NCBI GenBank assembly: GCA_030220185.1
Contig: JASPKZ010001233.1
Coordinates: forward strand, 2,168,501 to 2,232,500
Length of the DNA: 64,000 nucleotides
Source of the DNA: Diploptera punctata
Taxonomy: Eukaryota > Arthropoda > Insecta > Blattodea > Blaberidae
Reading direction: 5' to 3'
Shown: positions 41,094 to 53,000 of the stretch, one piece after another
Position numbering within the stretch: position 1 is the first letter of the stretch
Layout of the letters: each line of letters starts with the position of its first letter
Notes under the pieces: generated by a model
The model's database searches: none
Told to the model about the DNA's origin: nothing
What the model saw: the letters and a program-made list of their open reading frames with translations, nothing else
Position numbers and translations under genes: made by a program

Positions 41094-44000
41094 CACACTT
41101 TTACTATACATATGTTACAACTCTTACCTTGTGAATGGAGTCATAGTTGCTCCCCATGTTGGTTTTTGTAGATTAGTGCACAAACCGTCATACCGCCGGT
41201 ACTTGCCAGGCCTACATTCCACGTTGGAGAGGAAGGGAGGACATACTTCTCTGATGAGAGTTTTCGAGGTATCGATGAGGGGTAGTCCTTTTTCGATTTC
41301 TTCGTAACTAAGACCATATCTGCAACCAAAAATAAATATTTTTCACAGATTACATTAGGGCCTATGTAATGTATTTCTACGTTTAGTTTATTTCTGTTTA
41401 GTTTTATGTATATTCACTTCCAGTTCCAATTTCTCAATATTGTCAATAGAGTGTGTGTTGGACCTTAGTATCTCCTCTCTATCCTCTAATAATACATCAT
41501 CAGCATAAACTAACAGCTTATTAGTTGTAGGCCTTCATTATTCTCTAATGATTTGATTGAATGCTCTACTACAGAATTGAATAGAAGGCGAGACAGTGTA
41601 TCTCCTTTCTTTAAACCATTGTGAATTTCAAATGTATCCGAAAACTGTTTGCCTACACACCCTACTCTATGTACCATTTAGACACATTCGTATAAGTCTA
41701 ACGAACTTTTTTTAGGAATTCCGAACTCCAGCAGGATACTATATAACTTTTACCTCTTAATTTAATCGTATGCCTTTTGAAGTCTACAAATAGTTGATTT
41801 ACAATACCCTTATATTCCCATTTCTTTTCTAAAATATGTCTTACCGGTATACTGAAAATATCTGTTGTAGACCTGTTTCTTCTAAATCCACATTGATGAT
41901 CTATTAGAATGTCTTCAATACAGGGAGTAAGTTTGTTTACTAATATATTTGTTAGAATTTTGTACGAGGTTGAAAGTAATGAGATGCCCCTATAGTTGTT
42001 GCAATCAGTTTTATCTCCTTTGTTATTTATTGGTACGATAATCGATTCTTTCCATTCATTTGGAAGAGCATCAGCATAAACTAATTTCCATGTACAAAAT
42101 TAAAATTTGTACGCATGCTGGATATTGTCAGATCTGACGAGGATACTTCAATTTAAAGAGGTTGAAGTTAAACACCTGTAGAAGACGTGACCTTGACCCA
42201 ATAACATGTTAGATAAGTGTGATATCAGAATAATCAGATTAGTGGATCTGGAACTCGACCGTGGCCGAAATTTGTTTGAACTGCATAGAGTATCTTTTCA
42301 CTGTCTCGTGTCAAGGTTCTGTCTTTGTGACAAACCACAGACCAGGGCCTCACGTATTTCAGTGCATAAGTAATTCTTTAAAATGTATATTATTTATTAT
42401 GTCAAGTGTAAAGTCAATGATAGGGGTCTACGTTCTTTCGAAAAAGTGATATTTCCAACTATACTAATTTGGAACAATAACACTGGCCAACATGATTTTT
42501 GTCTCATGAGTACCAATAGTTGTACTTAATGTAGTTTTTTTTATCGTGTTTTCAAATATGTATTCGGAATTTCTCCATCACCCACAGTTTTTTATTTCAA
42601 TTTCAATTAATGGATTTAAATTATTTTTTTAATAAACGTTTTTTCGACCATTTGTCCATTGAGCGATGAGCACGGGGAACACTTTCATCAGGAGATTTCA
42701 GCTATGGAAAAGAGATATCAAGACAAATGGAATCCTAATATGCTGGCCGATTATTGTTGGACCGTTAAGAGGGATTCTTAACATGCGAAATATAGCAGAA
42801 AATCGTCATTTCTTACTTTCTAGGTGAGTCCGAATGTTCGAATATTGTGTAGTTACGAATGTAGAAAATATTGAAGTGTTTGAAATTATAAATGCCTGTC
42901 TCTCGGAAACCTTGCGTGATGGAGAAAAACCGATATCATATTTGAATTCAGGAGAAAAAATACTATCAGAATCACATTTTTTTTCTGAGACAAAAAAAAA
43001 AGTTTTGTTGCTCAGTGTAATTACAAATAAGAATGAGATGCACATAGAAATTAAACATAGACTAAATTCTAAAAATGCATGCTATTATGCTTTATAGGAT
43101 CACTTGTTATCCCAACTCCTCGCTCAGTTTTTTTTTTTTAATTTCCGAGATTCCGTTATGGGTTTACCACATGAGTATTACTTAATATTTTTTGCACATG
43201 TGTATTTATTTTAGTAATTAAGATATTAGCTAAACTATTAATACATATAATTGAAGATAAATGTTAGATTTCAGAAGGTGAATCTGATACATGTGTTGCT
43301 ATGGAGAAATAATAAGTATTTTTGGTCATGTCGCCATTTTATATTCGTTTAAACTGTAAAACCAATTTGATTTGGGATTTATTTCTGATTATGGAGAAAT
43401 ACGATGTGTGCAGTGATGACGAAATAGAAGAGGCGTGGATAGCTGGATGTGATGAATTAATACCAAAATTAATACAAATTGCAGTATCACTATCAATATT
43501 TCAAAATAAATAACAGAAATTTAGATAATTCAAAATATGCTAACCACCTACTCCAATATGGCCATTGTTTTGATCCAAATTTTAAAATTTTACATGTTTG
43601 TGACAAAGGAAAGAAGTTGGACCTTTTAGAAGTTGTAGAGATAAATAAATTGAAAAGTGGTAATAAGCTGTTAAATTCCCAACTAGATTTGATTGAATCT
43701 CCTCTTTTGAATTTGTAATAGAGATTGTAAATAAAAAAAAAGTTGCATGGTTACAGTTGTTATGTACTATAATAACAAAATTCATTAATCTGTTATCATG
43801 TCTGAAGAAGGTACAAAGTACCGAAACAGCTGTAATTAATTTATATTTTAATAAATATGAAAATCACATAAAACTTTAAGTTTTATTTTCATTTAATTAA
43901 ATACATTTTTTTACTTACAGCACTAGTGTTTTTAGTAATTTTTGAAGTATTGAGATTTCTTTTATTTTCATAGCAACCAAAATTGTATGCGGGAATGCCA

Positions 44001-47000
44001 AATTACGATGAACATCAACAATAACAGTAAGTATACAGTATTAGTTACATAGTGCAAAAAATCATTTTCACAATTAGGTAAAAGTTTGGCTTCAAGTTTT
44101 CTGTACAGTTGCTTAATGCTGTAACCATGCAGAGGTAAATGATGTATTCAATTGCAACAGGAATTTTAATAGAAAGCCAGTCCTATTCTCGTGAGATATA
44201 AATCTTAGTTACAAGGCTAATGTTATTGCCGAAAGTAGTTCCAACAGGTTCTACTGGCTCATCTCTCTGATGGACCACGTGTTATAGTCATGACGTGGGC
44301 AGCATGTAATCTGTTACACGTGTACTCCTCTTAACTTGCACTGTTGAACCCTTAGGTTCATGGCCACGCGGATATAAACATTCCTTTCCTGAGTTCTTGT
44401 TTTCCAATCATCCCCTGTATAATTTACTTCTCTCAAATCATGGATAATGTTATTCTATCAACTCATTCTTGGTGTACCAACTAGGCGATTTCTTTTAGTT
44501 TTGCTAATCTTTCATTCCTCATTCGAGCCACATGTCCTGCCTATCGCAGTCTAGGAGACTTATCGTAACTGTTCTTATTATATATGGTTTCCTCATTCTT
44601 GGTCTACCAACTGAGCGATTTCCCTCTGGTTTTCCTGCAAGAAGTTTCCATGCCCCTCTTTCAGTCCTCATTCGTGTTCATCGCAGTCTACGAGACTTAA
44701 CTGTTCTTATTTTTTTTAAAGATCATGTAGCTCACTATTACGTAGTCTTCTCTATGCTCTCCATACATCTTTTTCGTGAGCTGTTTTCTAATCATTCCCT
44801 GTATAATCTACTTATCTCAAGTAATGGTTAATATTATTCTCCCACCTCATTCTTGGTCTACCAATTAAGCGTTTTCCCTCTGGCTTTTCTACGAGAAGTT
44901 TCTATGACCCACTTTCATTCCCCATTCGTGCCACATGTCCTGCCAATCGCTTGTGGTTCATCTCTTTTTGTTCTAAAGTTTTCCTAGAATTTTATTCCCA
45001 ATCTTTTATTCTTCCTTAAAGTAAGAGTCCAAGCTTCGCATCCATATAATATCCATCCATAGTAATTCTGCCCGAGGGCAGGTCTTTCACTGCAATCATA
45101 GCATTTTAATGCTATGATTTGCAGCTTTACTAGGGAATTATAGGCGTGGTAGCTTCCCGTTGCTTTCCACACTGGTGAAGGATGATGATGATGATTATGA
45201 TGATAATGATAAGGATGATGATGATAGCTGGATGATTGGGGACCGTTGAGCCTTAAGTTTCCTGACATTTGTCTTACAGGTGAGGAAAAACCCCGAAAAA
45301 AAACCTCACCCAGGAGCCTGTCCCGACCGGGAATCGAACCCGGGCCCTCTGCGTGACAAGGCAGCACGCTACCTCGAGACCACAGCGGTAGTATAATTGA
45401 AAGGGTAACCTTCACATATTTTTAGTTTAATATTTTTGAGAGAGAATGGGGCGACAAAAATATAAAAATTAAATTTTATTTATTATCATCGACATCAAGG
45501 TTTAGGCCTTTTATCTATTCCAGTTTAGAACTGGTCACGCCATCTCGACCAACACTTCTTTTTTCCTATATGATTATAATTCAGGATTATAATTTATTTA
45601 TCATGCTTAGACTAAATGACTGAAATAAGTTACATTTTAGAATACGGTGTACAAGGTGAATTCCATGGTAACTGACCTAACGATTGTAACAAGATAAAAT
45701 AAAATTTTAATTTATTTAGCCTTAAGATTGTAGGGCACCACTTTTTTTCTTCAAAACATTTATATATACAAAGGTTTCAATATCTTTAACAGAAATTATG
45801 AGTTTCTGTGTTTAATAATTTTACTTAACATGTATGGTTTCGTATCGGTAACTGACGTAACTGTAGAATGATACAATGTTTTACAGAGTTAGAATAAAAT
45901 ATTAATCTCTGTGAAATTTTCAATTTCATTTCAACAAATAACACTGATCAACAAAAAATTTTTTTTTGTCTCAGAAAGAAACATATATGATTCTGATAGT
46001 ATTCCCCCCCCCCCTGAATTCAAATATGATATCGATTTTTCTCCATCACGCAAGGTTTCCGAGAGACAGGCATTTATAATTTCAAACACTTTAATATTTT
46101 CTACATTCGTAACTACACAGTATTTGAACATTCGGACTCGCCTAGAAAGTAAGAAATGACGATTTTCTGCTATATTTCGCCTGTGGAGCATCCCTCTTGA
46201 TGGTCCAACAATAATCGGCCAGCATATTAGGATACCATTTACCTTGATATCTCTTTTCCATAGCTGACATCTCCTGATGAAAATGTTCCCCGTTTTATTT
46301 TACAATGGACAAATGGACGAAAAAACGTTTATTAAAAAAATCATTATTTAAATCCATTAATTGAAATTGAAATAAAAAAATCTATGGGTAATGGAGAAAT
46401 TCCGATTACATATTTGAAAACACGATAAAAAAACATCATTAAGTGCAACTCATGAGACAAAAAATCATGTTGACCAGTGTTATTGTGAATGTAGTACCGT
46501 ATATACACGAGGAGTTACCCAAGTACAGGTTTTGAGTTCTATGTTCTAATAAACTTTAGTCATCCTAATTATAGACTTACAAAAGAAAGTAACTGACGTA
46601 ACAACTAACGCTTTTGCATGGCATAAGAGAGCTTTAATTAAAAAAATTACAATTTCTTGTTAAGTATGAGTTTGTTCATATTGTACAATAGTTTGAGTTG
46701 TAGACACTGGATTTTGTTTTGCACGCTAGTGCGTTCTGTCGTACTTAACAGTAATGGCGACCATGATTGAAAGTTAAATTTCCTAAATTTCGGGGTTGCC
46801 AACCTTTAAACAACTAAATAACTATACTGTAATATTACAAATTACCTACCTAGTGCGGGAAGTAAAACCACTGCCCTTTATGTATACTACGTACAATGTA
46901 GGCCCTATATACAAAAATATATCCAAAGTGTAGTCTTAATATACATTATACGAAACAAATCACTGCATTTTAAATGAACTGAACTTTACCTGAAACAATA

Positions 47001-50000
47001 TAAAACAATAAATTCGTACTTGCCGCCATTTTATGACTGATTAGTGTCACGGCCTGCTCTAGTCTCAACTATTTTATTTTCGGCATTTACCGTATAAACA
47101 TTGGCCAGACTGTTAACGGTTGTTTATAATGAATGCAAATATTTACAACAAATATGTTATTATTTTACTATTATTTATTATTTTGAAAACTCCATCTAGC
47201 AAAAAATAATGTACAACGCACGTTTGTGAAATATTTCACAGAATATCGGAAATTAAAGACCTCGCTATCGCTCGGTTTTTAATAATTTCCTCGCTTCTGT
47301 AAAAAACACTTCCCAACTTCGCATTCTAATATACACCGTGTCCACATATATAATATCATACTTTAAACTATATTACGTCGCTTTGGATAATCGTATCTAA
47401 ATGAAATTGGTGACAATCAAAAGAGAAACTCAAAAGGTTTTGTGCATGTTAGCAATGGAGAATAATGGACAACAATACAGAAATTAATTAAATATAATCA
47501 TTTTTTTGTGGTCGATATGGGTTCATTGTTGTACATTTAGCAGACTGGTTAAATGTGAATGTCTGCAGCGTCACTTGAGGAGGCCACATTCAATGTCTAT
47601 GAGGTATAGCAAAAACGTTTTGAGTTTCTCATTTGATTGTCACCAATTTCATTTATATACGATCATCCAAAGCGACGTAGTAGTTTAAAGTATGATACTA
47701 TATTTGTGGACATAGTGTACTATTAGTAGTTGATATGCCACTTGGGAAGCAGGGAAGAAACTTTAATTCTCATGTGTTATGTAAAATTTTAGCGGTATTC
47801 ACTACAAATAAGTACCAAATCTAAACAATGTATTGTATATGCAGATGACATATTGATAACAGCAAGGAACATACCAACACTAATAGAAACTTTCCAGTTG
47901 CTGAAAGAAAAATCAGTTGAATATGGATTAATAATAAATAATTCCAAAACAAAATACTTAAAATGTACAACAAGAAATGAAAAAATAAGTAATCTGAACA
48001 TCAATGATACAAATATAGAAGTAAAATCATATAAATATCTTGGTTCAACTGTAAATGGAAAAAACTATATAGAAGAAGAAATTGGTGACAAATTTTCTTT
48101 GGGTAATAAAGCTTACTATGCAAATAGAATACTATTCTAAAGTAAACTTGTCTCCAGATTAACTAAAGTTAAACTGTATAATACAGTAATAAGACCGATT
48201 GTAACTTATGGCTGTGAAACATGGGTACTGAAGGAGTCTGATAAACAAAAACTATTAATCTTTGAAAGGAAGATCTTATGGAGAATTTTTGGACCAATTA
48301 GAGAAAGCGATGGCACATGGCGTTTACGAATGAACTCTGAATTAAATAATCTAATACGAAATAAAAATTTAATAAACCACATTAAAGCTCAAAGACTGCG
48401 CTGGTTTGGACATATAAATAGAATGCTGGCCCCCTAGCTTGTAAGAAGAATGTACAAATGGAAACCTATATGCACCAGAACAACTGGTCGCCCAAAAAAC
48501 AGATGGCAGGATGATGTTATAAAATATATATTAGAAATGGAAATTGAAAATTGGCCAATCTGTATCCAGGATAGATCTAGGCGGAGAAAAATTGTCGAGG
48601 AGGCCAAAACTTCAATGAGGTTGTAGTCGCCTACTAAAGAAGGAGAAGATTCACCACAAATAGCCATTTATTCTCTTCACATACTTACGTTTTCGCAAGG
48701 TTTATAGAAATATCTAGAAGTAGTTCTCCTACTGTAGCTATCTCTTCCGTATTCCACATCGGCGTCTTTGGCTGAGCCACGTCTGTAACAAACAAACGTA
48801 AAGATAAGAAATAATTATCATTTCACATATGCAGGGTGTATAAAAAACTTTACAACTTTAGAAGCTTATAGAAATTTATTGAAACGAATTACAGAAATTG
48901 TAGGTTTTTGCTGTCAGTGTCTTAGCTATTGTAAAGTTGGTTCTCCGGGCTGAATGACCGTTGTCCAGTTTTTGTTTAAACTCGACGTGTCGTCTGTTAC
49001 TGCGGTAGACATATTCAGGAAGTTCTTTATTTACGCTATAAATAAATACAATTACAAATCCGAAATGCAGCTTCACTGCATATTCGTTGACAACACATAA
49101 GGCTCCCGTATTTGGGCCATTTTCGGACATTAGTCAGTTGGGTGTTCCAAAAAATCAATGTATTTTATTTTTAACGAATACCCTGTTAATTTATTTGTAT
49201 AATGTTAAAACAACAGGCAAAGACCTAATCCGTGAAGGATGATGATGATGAACAATAATAGTGTAAGTACAATTTGGTGTATGGTGAAATTAAATGTTTC
49301 TTACCTCTCCTCATATAAATCTTCTAAGTTGATCGCGATTTCGAGACTATAACTGTCTCATCCTCAGAACTTTCTTGGAGACTGGTGTTATGTCGATCGG
49401 AAGAAACTCTTCTTCTTCCCTCTGTTGGTGGACCGATGAACCTCTGGATCAGGTCAAAATTTGCGGGAATTTCGAAGTTCATAAGTTTCCTTTGTTTTTC
49501 TGAATGTGGATCTTTTCCCAAACCGTGAGTTCCTTTTGTTTGTCTATTTGTTTAATTAGCCAGAAAGTTCTGAGGATGAGACAGTTATAGTCTCGAAATC
49601 GCGATCAACTTAGAAGATTTATATGAGGAGAGGTAAGAAACATTTAATTTCACCATAAATTAAACCTCATAGTTATCCTATAAAAGTTAAATACAATTTG
49701 GTGTACTTAGGCCACGGCAACCCGTGCCGACTAATTTCGAAACATGTCAGTACTTGCTAACTAAGGCGAACGAAATTGGAACAATAATGTTTTTTATTGC
49801 AAATAAAATGGTAAATAGTTATACGTTTTGGGTATATTGATGTTTTATTTACTGAATAAACTTTTAGTTCTAGAATCCTTCTATACTAACCCAGTACAAA
49901 TTTTCATGTCTTATGTTTGGCATTAAGTTGGCACGGGTTGTCATAATCCTATCGCAATAATATTACTTTGTTATTTGAGTAATTAATGTCAAACAGAAAA

Positions 50001-53000
50001 AAAGATAGAAGGTACGCGTATTTGATTTTGCGAAACAAAAAAAAACTCCTTCATGTCTTGGGAAAAATTTAGTCAGGTTTTCTGCCGTTTCCCTGATTCA
50101 AGCAGCAAATGCTGGAGTGAAATATAGAAGTCGGCCCGCAGCTGCAATCCATATATTAAAGTAAAAGGAGGAAATGCCTTCAGGCCCCAGGGCCGACTAC
50201 TCTACTAAGGTCCCACAGTACCCTTAGGGCTTAAGACTGTCGGAGTAGATCCCTTGCAATCACAAGTAAATTCAATCCAAACGTCAGAAACCACTCTTCC
50301 TCACCTGACCTGACATTACCTGCCCTAACTAGACCTAACCAAACCTAATCAAACCTAACCAAACATTATCTAACCTGACCTTGCATGGTCTTGCGCGACC
50401 TTCCGTGACCTCACTTGACCTTGCATGATCTTACGTGACCTTGCATTACCTTACATGACACAACGTGACCTTACACGACACGACGATACCTTACACAACA
50501 TGACGTCATCTTACACGGCATTACGTGACCTTACACGACACATGACCTAACACGGCATAACCACAACATTACCTTACACGACATAAACTTACGCGACACG
50601 ACATGGCCTTACATGACAAATTACCTTACATGGCACGGCATGATCTTACACGGCGTGGCATGGCATTACGCACGGCATGACCACTACATTACCTTACACG
50701 GCACGGCATGACCTTACACGGCATGGCTTGACCTCTACATTACCTTACATAACATGATCTCACACGACACATGACCTTACACGGCACGGCATGACCTTAC
50801 ACGACACGACCTGACGTTACAAGACGCAAACTAATCCAACCCAACCCAACTCAACCAAACCCAACCTAACTTAAATTAATCTAGCCTAACCTAGCCTAAC
50901 GTAACGTAACGTAACTTGACCTGGCCTGACCTGACCTGACTTCACGTGACCTGACCTTGACCTAACCTAATATATTCAAACATAACCTAACCGAACCTAA
51001 CCTAACTAATCGAACCAACCGAACCTAACCTAACCGAAGCTATCCTAACCTAATCAAAGCGAACCCAATTTAACCTAATCTAACCGTAGCAACGCATGCC
51101 AGTATTTAAAATAATAATATAAATAATTATTTTATTACAACATAATTTAAATCATTATTTCCAGGTCCATTGTAATTGGACGTCACTAGACTATAATATA
51201 TTCAACATTCAACTGGGACAAATTATCTAAATTTATTATGAAAAAAAAAGTATTACACCTAAAAAAAAAAACGTTGGTACCGATGGTTAAAATGGTAATT
51301 TTTTAGGCAAGGTTGAATTTTGAAAAGTACATCACGCAGTTACTGCGTAAACTAAATTTATTCCTCATATACTCGAATTTGTGCTCCAATTTTGAGTGTT
51401 GACCGAATATATATCCTCTATGGTTTTTAAAACTGAATATATAACCACAAATAGAAATGCATTATATAATGGAAGTAGACAGTCAATGTCAATGACAAAT
51501 GAAGGGAATTTTGAAGAAGTAGGCCTACCTAAATTCAAATATCTAAGAACAATAGGTGTATATAGGAATGAGGTGCTCAATAAAGTTGAACATAGGCTCA
51601 ATTCTGGAAATGCGTGCTATTATGCATTACAGGGACTTTTGTGGTCCCAACTTCTCTAAAAAAACTTCAAACTGAAATTATATAAAACTGTTATATCCCA
51701 GATATATTATATGGATGTGAAACATGGAGTCTTATTTTAAGGGAGGAGAAAGGATTATGTGTATTTGAAAATAAATTTCTCAGAAAAATTTTTGGACCAA
51801 AGAAAGATGTACCAGACAGCTATAAGGAGAAGACCTCATAACAGTGAACTACCTGATCTTTATAGGAAACCAGATATAATAAGAACAGTTAAGTATCATA
51901 GATTGGGATGGGTAGGACAAGTGGCAAGAATGGGGAATGGAAGAGGGACATTGAAGCTTCTTGTAGAAAGAAACGCCCTGTTGGTAGACCAAGAATGAGG
52001 TGGGAGAATAATATTAACTATGATTTAAGGGAAGCAGATTATAGACTGGATAAATGGAAAACATTAGCTCACCATAGGGATATATGGAGAGTTCGAGTCC
52101 ACGCGGTCATGAACCTACGCGTTCGATAGTGCCTGTGAGTGAGTGTTAAGAGAATTTGATAGTATTAAGTTAAATTTTGAATTTGTTTACCGAGGCACGC
52201 AGTTGTTTACGCTTTCACTTGCATTGTGTGTGAAACTTGCTTCAATGTCGGAATAAAATAATTTGAAGGCTCCTTTCTCATCCAATTTACTCCATTATTG
52301 TATGTGCATTATGTTACCTCGCTCTATAAAACGGTTAATTATACCCATTAATTAGAGAAAACTCCTGCAATCAGTGCTAATCCATTATTATACATGTGAA
52401 TTTTAAACATTAATTCATTTTAAACTAACTAACTAATTCACTTGCATTATCGAACCCATAGGTTCATGGCCGCGCGGACATAAGTTCTCCATATACCCCT
52501 ATCCTGTGCTAATGTTTTCCAATACTTCCCTGTAAATTCTACTTCCCTCAAATCATAGTTAATGTTATTCTCCCACCTCATTCTTGGTACCAACTGGGCG
52601 TTTACCCTCTGGGTTTCCTACGAGAAGCTTCCATTCACGTCTTTCATTCCCCATTCGTGCCACATGTCCTGCCCATCGCAGTCTACGAGACTTAACTGTT
52701 CTTATCATATCTGGCTTCCGATAAATATCATGTAGTTCACTGTTTTGTAGTCTTCTTCATTCACCTGTCCATCTCTCTTTTCCTAAGAACTTATTCTCAA
52801 ATACTCATAATCCTCTTTCCTCCCTTAAAGTAAGAGTCCATGTTTCGCATCGATATAATATAACTGGTAGAATAATAGTTTTATATATTTTCAGTTTAAC
52901 GTTTTATGAAAGGAGTTGGGACGTCAAGAGTTCCTGTAATGCATAATAGCACGCATTTCCAGAATTGAGCCTATGTTTAATTTCTTTATGCACCTCATTC

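Larger units (their letters stand above)
49270..49692. repeat. Foldback with Penelope-like tail and two intact hammerhead-like motifs
   Basis: The arms 49316-49378 and 49565-49636 are perfect inverted copies (AAATCTTCTAAGTTGATCGC and complement). The minus strand between them encodes [20 protein letters not shown] and [12 protein letters not shown], the Penelope-like tail. A weaker border box (AAACCTCATAGTTATCCTA) ends at about 49681. Confidence 0.82.

Noticed and set aside
48876..49130. 84-residue minus-strand ORF as a gene
   Set aside because: It lies between CAGGGTGT-type ends and has no recognisable domain; a transposon fragment is more likely.
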